In this document: in pieces, positions 14,599-22,742 of the stretch
Layout of the letters: every line of letters starts with the position of its first letter
Numbering within the stretch: position 1 is the first letter of the stretch
Assembly (NCBI GenBank): GCA_904502185.1
Contig: CAJGDX010000022.1
Coordinates: 1 to 26,524, forward strand
DNA length: 26,524 nt
Source: an uncultured Bacteroidaceae bacterium
GTDB lineage: Bacteria; Bacteroidota; Bacteroidia; Bacteroidales; Bacteroidaceae
Direction of reading: 5' to 3'
Program-made: the position numbers and the translations under genes
The notes under the pieces: generated by a model
The model's database searches: none
Seen by the model: the letters and a program-made list of their open reading frames with translations, nothing else
Told to the model about the DNA's origin: nothing

Positions 14599-16674
14599 TT
14601 GTTGAGATTGGCGGTGCCGCTGATGGCGGGTATTGCCGTTGCCTCATTCTGCGACGTTGCAGCCGATGGCTGGGCGTTGCTCTTTTGGGCCTTCTTGCTG
14701 CTGATGGTGGCAGGGCTGTTTGTGGAGCGTTTGCGTCTGTTGTTTGGCGTGGGCGCTCTTTCTGCTATGTTTTTCATGGGTGGGGTGGTGCAGCAAAAGG
14801 ATGCTGCGACGATGGCTCCGCAGTGGGACGAAACTAAAGGCAACTATTCGGCTGTCTTTCTTGAAACTCCCCGTATGGGCGACAAAAGTGTCAAGGCTCT
14901 TGTGATGCTGACGCGCGAGGATGGCGACACGCTCGCATCGCGTAGCAGTGGAGTCGCTTATCTATATTTTGCCAATTGTGTGGCTGCTGAAAATTTCCGC
15001 ATAGGTGGCAGGGTGGTTTTTACCGGAAAGGTCCGTAATCCTGAAAACAACGGTAATCCTGCCGAATTTGACAATAAACGTTACTTATATAATAAGGGCG
15101 TAACCGGCACAGCCTATCTGCCTGTCGGTGGCTGGAACGAGGCCGGCGAGGCCCCGATGACGTTGCGCATGCGTGCGCTGGCATTGCGCGAGAAGGTGGT
15201 GCGGCTTTATGCTCATATGGGCTTCGACGAGGATGTGCCTCCAGTGCTTTCAGCCCTTACCATCGGTGACAAAAGTGAGCTCTCGCGCGAGGTAAAAGAG
15301 ACCTTCTCTTCGGTAGGTGCCGGACATATTCTGGCTCTGTCGGGGTTGCATCTTGGAATCTTCTACATGATATTGTCGGTGCTGTTGCCTGTATGGCGCA
15401 GCAGACGTCTTTATGTTGTTCTGCGCGAGGCGGCGATTGTTGCGGTAATATGGCTCTTTGCTTTTGTGGCAGGTCTTTCTCCTTCGATAGTCAGGGCTGC
15501 CACATTGTTTACTCTCTTTTCGGTGGGACGTTGCATCCGTCGCGACAGCTACTCTGTCAATGCCCTTTCGTTTGCAGCTATTGCCATTCTCATCGTTTCT
15601 CCGCGCTCGTTGTTCGACGTCGGTTTTCAGTTGTCGTTTGCTTCGGTCTTCTCAATACTGATTCTTTATCGTCCGGTGCGTGCACTGCTTGGCGGCGATA
15701 CTTATGGGGCAGTATATTCCTATTTTGCCGATATTGTAGCAATCTCGTTGGTGGCACAGGTGGGTACTTTACCATTTCTCTGCTACTATTTCGGTGCTTT
15801 CCCCACCTACTTCTTGTTGACAAATATTGTTGTTGTTCCGCTGGCTTTTGTCATAATGGCGCTTGCGGTGTTGCTGTGGGCAACCTTTGCCATTCCCTTT
15901 CTGGGTGACTCTGTTGCGTGGGTGTTGAATGGTGCTGTGTCGTTGATGAATGGTGCGGTTGGTTTTATTGACGGCCTGCCATTTTCTTCGTTGCTGTTGC
16001 CATATGTTGATGCTGTTGCAGCTTGTGGAGTGGCTCTCTTTATTCTGTTTGTGATATGTGTCATACGTGGCAGATGCAGGGCGCTTTTTGCGTTGTTGGC
16101 GGTCGTGGCTCTCTTTGCTGCCTTTTTTCGCATGTGGTATTTGCACAATGATAGTAGTGGCGACTATATACTTATCTACAACAGCAGCAAATGTCCGGCT
16201 GTGCAGCTGGTCGTTTCGCGAGACTGCTCGTATATGCTCTCTACAAAGGAGCAGCGTTTCGCCGAACTTGAGTATGTGACCGAACCTTATCTGCGTCGCG
16301 AATCATTTGCCACTCCCGTGTGGGTGCATGGCGATTATGCCGACTCGCTACTGGTCGTCACCGAGGGACTGATTAAATTCCGGGGAAGAAGCATGCAGTT
16401 GCTGCAGGATGGTAATTGGGACGAGATTGCAGAGCCGCAGCAGGTGGATATACTATACCTTTGCAAGGGGTTCAAGGGTAGAATGGAAAGTGTGCTCGAA
16501 AAATTCCCGGCAGGGCAGGTGGTGATGGATGCAGGACTGCACTACATGAGTCGTCAGAGGGTGGCGCGTGAGTGTCAGGCGCTAGGGCAATCTTGTATCG
16601 ACATTTCTCAGACGGGTGCGCTGTTTTTCTATTGTGACGAGGATTCAATGCCTCCGCATTTTTGTCGTAAATAG
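14599..16674 (+). CDS. comEC: ComEC/Rec2-type DNA uptake channel protein
   Basis: A 691-residue polytopic inner-membrane protein of the ComEC/Rec2 family, which carries single-stranded DNA across the inner membrane in transformable bacteria. Two or three N-terminal TM segments (1-62) are followed by a DUF4131-type OB-fold region (about 80-180, with VRNPENNGNPAEFD). The Competence domain (about 215-510) contains GAGHILALSGLHLG (His243, His251) and LSPSIVRAATLF. The soluble C terminus (about 520-691) sits where other ComEC proteins have a metallo-beta-lactamase domain, but no HxHxDH motif is seen. The start is uncertain: no in-frame ATG exists between the rpe stop and 14623, so TTG 14599 is provisional. 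Family-like residues (NPLLRL) begin upstream of that TTG. Confidence 0.88.
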   Translation: MLRLAVPLMAGIAVASFCDVAADGWALLFWAFLLLMVAGLFVERLRLLFGVGALSAMFFMGGVVQQKDAATMAPQWDETKGNYSAVFLETPRMGDKSVKALVMLTREDGDTLASRSSGVAYLYFANCVAAENFRIGGRVVFTGKVRNPENNGNPAEFDNKRYLYNKGVTGTAYLPVGGWNEAGEAPMTLRMRALALREKVVRLYAHMGFDEDVPPVLSALTIGDKSELSREVKETFSSVGAGHILALSGLHLGIFYMILSVLLPVWRSRRLYVVLREAAIVAVIWLFAFVAGLSPSIVRAATLFTLFSVGRCIRRDSYSVNALSFAAIAILIVSPRSLFDVGFQLSFASVFSILILYRPVRALLGGDTYGAVYSYFADIVAISLVAQVGTLPFLCYYFGAFPTYFLLTNIVVVPLAFVIMALAVLLWATFAIPFLGDSVAWVLNGAVSLMNGAVGFIDGLPFSSLLLPYVDAVAACGVALFILFVICVIRGRCRALFALLAVVALFAAFFRMWYLHNDSSGDYILIYNSSKCPAVQLVVSRDCSYMLSTKEQRFAELEYVTEPYLRRESFATPVWVHGDYADSLLVVTEGLIKFRGRSMQLLQDGNWDEIAEPQQVDILYLCKGFKGRMESVLEKFPAGQVVMDAGLHYMSRQRVARECQALGQSCIDISQTGALFFYCDEDSMPPHFCRK

Positions 16675-16685
16675 CAGGCAGGTTT

Positions 16686-17786
16686 TTATTCCTTTTTCCC
16701 CGAAAAATGTTCCATCAGTTTGGTAGCAGCTGCGAACGATGTTATTCTGTTGTCGGCAAGTCCCTGTTCACATTCGGCAATAAGCTGCTCCATACCCGGT
16801 GTATTATAGAAACGCGAATATAGCTGCTCGTTGATACTCTCGTACATCCAATATTTTGACTGACGTTTGCGACGAGCTTCGAACACTCCGTTCGATTTTA
16901 CAATAGCGATGTAGTTGTAAACCATGTCCCATACCTCCTTTATCCCAATGTCGTAGAATCCCGAATAGGTCAATACTTCGGGGCGGCGTCCGCTCTCGGG
17001 CATGGGGAACAGTTGCAGTGCGTTGCGGTAGTGTGTCGCTGCACGACGTGCCTCTGCTATGTTGTCGCCGTCGGCCTTGTTTATGACAATGCCATCTGCC
17101 ATCTCCATGATGCCTCTTTTTATTCCTTGCAATTCGTCGCCTGCACCTGCTATCTGTATCAGCAGAAAAAAGTCAACCATGGAGCAGACTGCTGTTTCGC
17201 TCTGACCCACTCCCACTGTCTCTACGAAAATTGTATCGTATCCGGCAGCTTCGCACAGTATGATTGTCTCGCGTGTCTTTCGTGCAACGCCTCCGAGCGA
17301 GCCTGCCGAGGCGCTGGGACGTATGAATGCATCGGGGTGAAGCGACAGACGTTCCATGCGGGTCTTGTCGCCCAGAATACTGCCTTTGCTACGTTCACTG
17401 CTTGGATCTACGGCAAGCACTGCCAGCCGTCCGCCGCGCTCTTTCAGTATGTGCATGCCAAAAGCGTCTATGGATGTGCTTTTGCCGGCACCGGGTACTC
17501 CTGTGATACCCACTCTAAGCGATTTTCCTGAATGTGGCAGACAGCGTTCTACAACTTCGCGTGCAATGGCTTCATCCTCGTGGCGGCGGCTTTCAATCAG
17601 GGTGACTGCCCGGCTCAATGTGTTGATGTCGCCGCGCAGAATACCCTCCACGTAGTCGTCTGTTGTAAGTCTTTTGGCTCTTTTCAGACGAATAGTGTTC
17701 AGGTAGGGGTTCAGCGAGGTCGGCTGTTCCACTCCGCTGTTTACCTTCAGCCCTTTGTATGTGTCGTCGTTTTCGGGATGTTTCAT
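16686..17786 (-). CDS. meaB: MeaB/ArgK-type GTPase, methylmalonyl-CoA mutase chaperone
   Basis: A 366-residue G3E P-loop GTPase that guards and reloads the cobalamin cofactor of methylmalonyl-CoA mutase in the succinate-propionate pathway. Walker A is GVPGAGKST (96-104). AVDPSS (125-130) and the VETVGVGQSE segment (188-197) form the switch and Walker B parts. The guanine-specificity motif is NKAD (236-239). The C-terminal helical dimerisation arm is present. The N terminus (MKHPENDDTYKGLKVN) looks family-like, supporting the ATG at 17786. A near-perfect promoter lies so close that the mRNA should have almost no leader. The mutase genes (mutA/mutB) are not in this window. The gene is convergent with comEC (11-nt gap). 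Confidence 0.95.
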   Translation of the reverse strand: MKHPENDDTYKGLKVNSGVEQPTSLNPYLNTIRLKRAKRLTTDDYVEGILRGDINTLSRAVTLIESRRHEDEAIAREVVERCLPHSGKSLRVGITGVPGAGKSTSIDAFGMHILKERGGRLAVLAVDPSSERSKGSILGDKTRMERLSLHPDAFIRPSASAGSLGGVARKTRETIILCEAAGYDTIFVETVGVGQSETAVCSMVDFFLLIQIAGAGDELQGIKRGIMEMADGIVINKADGDNIAEARRAATHYRNALQLFPMPESGRRPEVLTYSGFYDIGIKEVWDMVYNYIAIVKSNGVFEARRKRQSKYWMYESINEQLYSRFYNTPGMEQLIAECEQGLADNRITSFAAATKLMEHFSGKKE

Positions 17787-17791
17787 GTGTG

Positions 17792-17822
17792 CAAATATAA
17801 CACAAGGTGTTTGTTGTGCAAA
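17792..17822 (-). promoter_or_regulatory. Promoter of meaB
   Basis: On the minus strand TATATTTG (17799-17792) is a full -7 match, with TTTG (17822-17819) 19 nt upstream as a full -33 match. The predicted start point falls at or within a base or two of the A of the meaB ATG (17786). Confidence 0.65.
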
Positions 17823-17843
17823 AAATGCCGCTGCTTATTTGTA

Positions 17844-17881
17844 ATAAAAAAACAAATGCAGCACGTGTGCTGCATTTGTTT
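17844..17881 (-). terminator. Terminator of the porQ-cmk-ispH-pfkA operon
   Basis: A 14-bp perfect inverted repeat (17850-17863 with 17868-17881) encloses a 4-nt loop. On the minus strand it is followed by a T-run. It starts 24 nt after the pfkA stop. It lies just upstream of the meaB promoter, which it insulates from readthrough. Confidence 0.9.
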
Positions 17882-17904
17882 CAGTCGGCGATATGTAAAT
17901 ATTC

Positions 17905-18891
17905 TTAAGACGCCATAATCTCCTGTGCGCGTACAACATCCTTGTCCAGGGGTTTGTCGTCCTTGATGGCTTTGGTGAATGGGATGTAGACAATTTCGTT
18001 GTTGCGCAGACCCACCATGATGTTTCTCTGGCCTTCGAGCAGTGACTCGATGGCAGCAACGCCCAGACGGCTGGCAAGGATACGGTCGCTGGCTGTGGGG
18101 CTTCCTCCACGTTGCAAATATCCGAGGATTGATACGCGTACGTCAAGTTCGGGGAATTTCTGACGCATGTTTTCGGCAACCTCCATGATGTTGTAGTCCT
18201 TTTCGCGTCCCTCGGCAAAGAGGACAATACTGCTGCTCTTGGTGCGGCGCAGACCGTTTGATATGAATTGTGTTATTTTCTCAAACTCGGGGTCAATCTC
18301 GGGGAGCACACACGCTTCGGCACCTGTGGCGATGGTACCGTTCAGGGCAAGGAATCCTGCGTCGCGGCCCATAACCTCAACAATGAAGAGTCGTTCGTGT
18401 GAAGAGGCTGTGTCGCGGATTTTGTCGATGCACTCCATGATGGTGTTCAGCGCAGTGTCGTATCCGATGGTGGTGTCTGTTCCGTAAAGGTCGTTGTCGA
18501 TGGTACCGGGCAGGGCAATACAGGGGATGTCAAACTCCTTGGCAAGGTTGTATGCACCTGTGATAGAGCCGTCTCCGCCAATTACCACCAGAGCGTCAAT
18601 CTCTTCTTTCTGCATGGTTTCGAATGCAAGTGCGCGTCCTTCGGGTGTTCTGAACTCGGGGCAGCGGCTGGTCTTGAGTATTGTTCCACCGCGCTGAATG
18701 ATGTTGCTGACATCCTCGGTCTTGAACTCTTTTATCTCACCGGTGATGAGACCTTTGTAGCCGCGGTATATGGCTTTTATTTTAAGGCCGTGGTAAATTC
18801 CTGCACGTGTGACGGCGCGTATGGCCGCATTCATTCCGGGAGCGTCACCTCCGGAGGTCAGTATTCCAACGCATTTTATCTCTTTTGCCAT
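17905..18891 (-). CDS. pfkA: ATP-dependent 6-phosphofructokinase
   Basis: A 328-residue glycolytic enzyme that phosphorylates fructose 6-phosphate to the 1,6-bisphosphate. SGGDAPGMNAAIR (13-25) binds nucleotide. GGDGS (105-109) with Gly112 and PGTIDND (128-134, catalytic Asp132) have the glycines expected of ATP-using enzymes, not the Asp/Lys of PPi-dependent ones. MGRDAG and GYLQRGGSP are also present. It is the last gene of the operon; ispH ends 13 nt upstream and a strong terminator follows. The ATG at 18891 fits the family start. Confidence 0.97.
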   Translation of the reverse strand: MAKEIKCVGILTSGGDAPGMNAAIRAVTRAGIYHGLKIKAIYRGYKGLITGEIKEFKTEDVSNIIQRGGTILKTSRCPEFRTPEGRALAFETMQKEEIDALVVIGGDGSITGAYNLAKEFDIPCIALPGTIDNDLYGTDTTIGYDTALNTIMECIDKIRDTASSHERLFIVEVMGRDAGFLALNGTIATGAEACVLPEIDPEFEKITQFISNGLRRTKSSSIVLFAEGREKDYNIMEVAENMRQKFPELDVRVSILGYLQRGGSPTASDRILASRLGVAAIESLLEGQRNIMVGLRNNEIVYIPFTKAIKDDKPLDKDVVRAQEIMAS

Positions 18892-18904
18892 AGTATATAG
18901 GTTT

Positions 18905-19780
18905 TTATGTGTTTGTTGTCTTGTGTTCGAGTATAGCCTGCTTGCAATCTTCCATCAGCCATTTGGGAGTGGAGGTGGCTCCGCAAATTCCCACCGACGA
19001 TATTCCTTCGAGCAGCGAAAAATCTATCTCTCCGGCGCTTTCCACCTGGTGCGAGTTGGGGTTTACCCGTTTGCACTCGTTGAAGAGTATCTTGCCGTTT
19101 GAACTTTTGCGTCCGCATACGAAAATTATCAGTTCGTGGCTGCGTGCAAATTCGCTTATACCGCTCATGCGGTTGGCAACCTGTCGGCAGACTGTGTCGT
19201 ATGATTCGAATTTATGTTCCGAAGATATGTGGTTGCGTGTGGCTTCCACTATCTGTTTATATCCTTCGAGCGATTTTGTCGTCTGCGAGTAGAGATAGGT
19301 GTCGCACTCCTTTTCCAGATTCTCTATCTGCGCAGGCGATTCCACTACGATGGCATTGCCGTGTGTCTGTCCCACAAGGCCGAGAACTTCGGCATGTCCT
19401 GACTGACCATAGATAACTATCTGCTGTTTGCCGCTTTCACCGCTCTCCCATTTCTGCTTGATGCGTTGTTGCAGTTTCAGCACAACTGGACAGGTGGCAT
19501 CTATCAGTTCCAGATTGTTCTCTTTGGCAATGGCATATGTTTCGGGTGGTTCGCCATGGGCGCGCAGCAATACTTTTGCGTTGCGCAGGGCGCGGAACTT
19601 TTCGTGGTCTATGGTGACGAGTCCCAATCGTTTCAGACGTTCACACTCTTTGCTGTTGTGTACAATGTCGCCCAAACAGTAGAGGGTGGGGCTGCTCTTC
19701 AACTCCTCCTCGGCTTTCCGTATGGCTGTCGTTACTCCGAAACAGAATCCGGAATGTTCGTCTATTTCGATGTTTATCAT
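18905..19780 (-). CDS. ispH: 4-hydroxy-3-methylbut-2-enyl diphosphate reductase
   Basis: Iron-sulfur enzyme of 291 residues, the last step of the MEP pathway, making IPP and DMAPP. The three cluster cysteines are present: Cys13 (GFCFGV), Cys97 (ATCPVV) and Cys198 (DTVCRQ). So are His41 (VHN), His75 (RAHGE) and His129 (SGHAEV), plus the GATSTP segment near the end. The start at 19780 forms a 4-nt ATGA overlap with the cmk stop and matches the usual N terminus. An ATG at 19792 and earlier starts would lie further inside cmk. Its products would feed the polyprenyl synthetase at 22743 and quinone or undecaprenyl synthesis. Confidence 0.96.
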   Translation of the reverse strand: MINIEIDEHSGFCFGVTTAIRKAEEELKSSPTLYCLGDIVHNSKECERLKRLGLVTIDHEKFRALRNAKVLLRAHGEPPETYAIAKENNLELIDATCPVVLKLQQRIKQKWESGESGKQQIVIYGQSGHAEVLGLVGQTHGNAIVVESPAQIENLEKECDTYLYSQTTKSLEGYKQIVEATRNHISSEHKFESYDTVCRQVANRMSGISEFARSHELIIFVCGRKSSNGKILFNECKRVNPNSHQVESAGEIDFSLLEGISSVGICGATSTPKWLMEDCKQAILEHKTTNT

Positions 19781-20466
19781 TGTTCTATACATTTTTTGTA
19801 CTCTTCGCACAACCACTGCAACTGTCCTTCGATGGTCATGTTGCTGTTGTCGAGCAGCAGAGCGTCGTCAGCCTTGCGCAGTGGGCTTACTTCGCGTGTC
19901 TGGTCCAGATGGTCGCGTTCCACTACGTTGGCGAGTATTTCGTCGTAGTTTGGGTTTTCGCCTTTTGCCATCAGCTCGTCGTAGCGTCTGCGGGCACGTA
20001 CATCGGCTCCGGCTGTGACAAATATTTTCAGTTCGGCATCGGGGAATACAGTGGTGCCGATGTCGCGGCCATCCATCACTATGCCTTTGGCCTTTCCCAT
20101 TTCGCGCTGCTGCTCTATAAGTGCTGTGCGCACAAATTCAAGGGCAGCCACGGGGCTTACATATTGCGAAACTTCGAGTGTACGTATTCTGTCCTCGACG
20201 TTAACTCCGTTAAGCAAGGTTATAGGCTTCTGGGTGTTTTCGTCGGTGCTGAATGTAATTTTGATGTCGCTGATTGCGCCACGCAACTTTTCTATGTCAA
20301 TCTTTCCATCTGCGATTATGCCATTCTGCATGCCGTAGAGGGCAACAGCCCTATACATCGCTCCACTATCGAAGTACTGATATCCGATGTTGCGTGCAAG
20401 TGCTTTGGCCATTGTGCTTTTTCCGCACGATGAGAATCCGTCGATTGCTATTATTATTTTTTTCAT
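19777..20466 (-). CDS. cmk: Cytidylate kinase
   Basis: A 229-residue NMP kinase that phosphorylates CMP and dCMP. The P-loop is GFSSCGKST (10-18) after IIIAID. The DGRDIGTTVFPDA segment (about 136-148) and the LID-like RARRRYDEL part (about 156-164) are typical of the family. Both ends overlap neighbours by 4 nt (ATGA): its start overlaps the porQ stop and its stop overlaps the ispH start. Translation of the three genes is therefore probably coupled. Confidence 0.96.
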   Translation of the reverse strand: MKKIIIAIDGFSSCGKSTMAKALARNIGYQYFDSGAMYRAVALYGMQNGIIADGKIDIEKLRGAISDIKITFSTDENTQKPITLLNGVNVEDRIRTLEVSQYVSPVAALEFVRTALIEQQREMGKAKGIVMDGRDIGTTVFPDAELKIFVTAGADVRARRRYDELMAKGENPNYDEILANVVERDHLDQTREVSPLRKADDALLLDNSNMTIEGQLQWLCEEYKKCIEQ

Positions 20467-21440
20467 AAACTATATGATATATTAAATAGGAATGAAGATG
20501 AGGAGACGTGCAGTTTGCTGTACGACGCTCCCAGTTTTACTCTTTTTATTGCAAGGTTTGCACCGGCTGTAATGCCGTCCCATTTGCTGCCGGATACCGA
20601 CAACTCCTGAGAAATGCGGTAGTTGTATCCCAATGAAACCTGGAAGTTGCTGCCCAGCAACAGATCTGCACCGAAAACTGCATGCTTGAGCAGTAGTTCG
20701 CTGAAATTGTCTTCACTGCCATCGGCATTGTAAAAATGCTCTTTGCTCCAGTGATTCAGGTTGTTCAGAGTGACAGAAACGCGTATTGGTGCGTGGGTAA
20801 GGCGTTTGGTGAATCCCATCTGTATGTCTATGGGCAGTTTCTCCATCTTGTCGTCGAAAGCCTTTACCTGGCCGCCAAGGTTGGTCATTGCCAACGAAAC
20901 TGACAGGTCGTTCTCTTCGTTGTAGTAGTTGACTCCAAGGTCTACTCCCAGGGCTATTGAGTTGTAGCTCTCATATTTCGATGTTATGAACTTACCCGAT
21001 ACACCACCGCTGAGCCTGTCTGTCAGTAGGTAGCTGTACATGAGTTTTACCTCTATGTCTTTGGCATTGAAAGAACCTGTTGCTATGTTGTTCTCGTCGT
21101 ATCCGTCGAATGAACCATAGTCTACGTATCGTGCAGCTATGGCACCAACCGAGCGCTCTCCAAACACTTTGTTAAACATGGCTCCGGCGACTTTGCTGTC
21201 GCTGATGTATGTCATGTAGTTTAGATGTAAAGTGTTGTCCGATGCGTTTATAAGCAGTGCCGGATTGTGAAATGCGAGCGATACATCGTCTTCGATAAGT
21301 GAAATATTGTTGCCGCCGAGTGCTGCTGCATGTGCCGAAAATGGTAGCCGTAGGAAATTGAATACAGAACTCCCATCCTGAGCAAATGTTGCTAAGGGCA
21401 GTAATGCCGTAAGTATATATAAAAGTATCTTTTTTCTCAT
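20463..21440 (-). CDS. porQ: PorQ-type outer membrane beta-barrel protein
   Basis: A 325-residue outer-membrane protein of the PorQ group (related to PorV/PorP), associated with type IX secretion in Bacteroidetes but also kept by species lacking that system. A signal peptide (1-20, ending TFAQ) is followed by the family start SSVFNFLRLPFSAHAAALGG, then DDVSLAFHNPALL. Alternating beta-strand patterns run to a C terminus ending SFLFNISYSL, as expected for a barrel. The ATG at 21440 is used because it starts the signal peptide directly; the frame also allows 21467. Its end overlaps cmk by 4 nt. No other type IX gene is in this window. Confidence 0.85.
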   Translation of the reverse strand: MRKKILLYILTALLPLATFAQDGSSVFNFLRLPFSAHAAALGGNNISLIEDDVSLAFHNPALLINASDNTLHLNYMTYISDSKVAGAMFNKVFGERSVGAIAARYVDYGSFDGYDENNIATGSFNAKDIEVKLMYSYLLTDRLSGGVSGKFITSKYESYNSIALGVDLGVNYYNEENDLSVSLAMTNLGGQVKAFDDKMEKLPIDIQMGFTKRLTHAPIRVSVTLNNLNHWSKEHFYNADGSEDNFSELLLKHAVFGADLLLGSNFQVSLGYNYRISQELSVSGSKWDGITAGANLAIKRVKLGASYSKLHVSSSSFLFNISYSL

Positions 21441-21474
21441 AAAAGAGTGCAAATATTCTTTACTCACAATTCCG

Positions 21475-21482
21475 CAAAGATA
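21475..21482 (-). promoter_or_regulatory. -7 element of the porQ-cmk-ispH-pfkA operon
   Basis: TATCTTTG on the minus strand, 34 nt before the porQ ATG at 21440. No convincing -33 stands at the usual distance. Confidence 0.45.
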
Positions 21483-21734
21483 GCATATTTTTTCGTTAGG
21501 TATGTATTTTCTGTCAAGAATCTGTCGCGTTGCTCACATAAGTATTGTTTTGTGGTCTCACTTGGGTGTTTTATTTCGCCTAAAAAGTGTTAAATTGTAG
21601 ATGGGTATGACGATGGGCGCTATTTCTGCATTATGAAAATAGTTCGCTGAGAATGAAAAAAAATCCTCTTTTTGCGCTCAAAAAAATGTAAAAAACGAAA
21701 TATTTTCGGTTGAAATAAAAAAAATAGATTAATT

Positions 21735-21768
21735 CTCTGTGGATATAGAAAAATAATGTTTATTTTTG
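21735..21768 (+). promoter_or_regulatory. Promoter of tonB
   Basis: TATTTTTG at 21761-21768 is a -7 match, 31 nt before the ATG at 21800. CTCTG at 21735-21739 is a weak -33 at about 21 nt. Confidence 0.5.
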
Positions 21769-21799
21769 CCCCAATAGAAAATAAATACAAATTAATATA

Positions 21800-22531
21800 A
21801 TGGACAGCAAAAAGAATTTACAAGAAATGGAGAACGAGCTTCTCGAGGTGAAAAAGAGCCCTAAGGCCGACCTCGAGGGTAACAAAAGTACATGGGTACT
21901 TATTGGTTACATACTCGTTTTGGCAGCTTTGTTTGTAGCTTTCGAATGGACAGCTACTGAGCGCAAAGAGACAGGAGAGATTGTTAGTGCCGGAATTCTT
22001 CTCGAAGAGGAGATTATGATTCCTATCACCCTGCCCGAGAAAAAGGTTGTACCTCCTCCCCCCGAAGCAAAGCAGATTACTGACGTGCTTGAGATTGTAG
22101 AGGACGACGCCGACATCCAGGAGACAGAGATTATCTCTGTTGAGGACCAGGGCGAGGTTGTTGAAATCAATGAGAATATGAACATCGTGGTAGAGGAACT
22201 TCCCGAAGAGGAGACTGTCTACAACATCGTAGAGGAGCAGCCCGAGTTCCCCGGTGGTACAAAAGCTCTTTTCAAATGGATTCAGGACAACTTGAAATAT
22301 CCTAGCATCAGCCGCAACAACGGTTCGCAGGGTACAGCTTTGATGGCCTTCACTGTAAACTCAGACGGTTCAATCACAGATGTCCAGGTTGTAAAGAGTA
22401 CAAATGACATGTACCTCGATAAAGAGGCTAAGCGTGTAGTTGAGGCGATGCCCAAATGGAAACCCGGTAGACAGGCAGGTAAAGCCGTTCGCGTAAGCTA
22501 CAAATTGCCTATCAGATTCAGACTTAACTAA
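21800..22531 (+). CDS. TonB-family energy transducer
   Basis: A 243-residue protein of the Bacteroidetes TonB type, which passes proton-motive energy from an ExbB/ExbD complex to outer-membrane transporters. A charged cytoplasmic start is followed by one TM helix (about 31-50, TWVLIGYILVLAALFVAFEW). A periplasmic spacer holds PEKKVVPPPPEAKQ and is very acidic (about 90-150). The TonB C-terminal domain (about 152-243) contains PEFPGGTKALFKWI, LKYPSISRNNGSQG, MPKWKPGRQAGKAV and a final beta-strand PIRFRLN. ExbB/ExbD genes are not adjacent. It appears to be monocistronic, with its own promoter and terminator. Confidence 0.93.
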   Translation: MDSKKNLQEMENELLEVKKSPKADLEGNKSTWVLIGYILVLAALFVAFEWTATERKETGEIVSAGILLEEEIMIPITLPEKKVVPPPPEAKQITDVLEIVEDDADIQETEIISVEDQGEVVEINENMNIVVEELPEEETVYNIVEEQPEFPGGTKALFKWIQDNLKYPSISRNNGSQGTALMAFTVNSDGSITDVQVVKSTNDMYLDKEAKRVVEAMPKWKPGRQAGKAVRVSYKLPIRFRLN

Positions 22532-22547
22532 TATAACGGATAAAAGC

Positions 22548-22586
22548 AGAGAGGCGGCATGGTTAAATGCAGCCTCTCTCTTTTTG
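22548..22586 (+). terminator. Terminator of tonB
   Basis: A 13-bp stem with one mismatch (22548-22560 with 22567-22579) and a 6-nt loop is followed by CTTTTTG, 16 nt after the tonB stop. Confidence 0.88.
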
Positions 22587-22742
22587 CAGTTGTATGTGTA
22601 ATTCTATACGTCTGTTAATGTGACTTGTCTGCAACCTTTTCAGAGGTGACGAATGGGGTGTCTTTTTATATTAATAAGATACTACACAAACAGCTTTTGT
22701 TGCATTAATTGATGAATTATTAATCGATAACAAATTGCGAAA

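Larger units (their letters stand above)
21441..21799. other. AT-rich 359-bp divergent intergenic region
   Basis: Region between porQ (-) and tonB (+). No coding frame and no RNA gene were recognised. It contains the porQ -7 element, the tonB promoter and an extended A-rich stretch (about 21650-21725) with several poly-A tracts that could act as an UP-like or bent element. A small hairpin (CGAAA 21696-21700 with TTTCG 21704-21708) lies within it. Confidence 0.4.

Noticed and set aside
19780..20433. 217-residue + strand frame opposite cmk
   Set aside because: It is a mirror of a clear cytidylate kinase with ATGA overlaps on both sides. The + frame is rich in Cys, Phe and Tyr and has no motif.
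21601..21636. Short leader-peptide frame MGMTMGAISAL upstream of tonB
   Set aside because: Only 11 codons, located upstream of the likely promoter, with no attenuator structure next to it.
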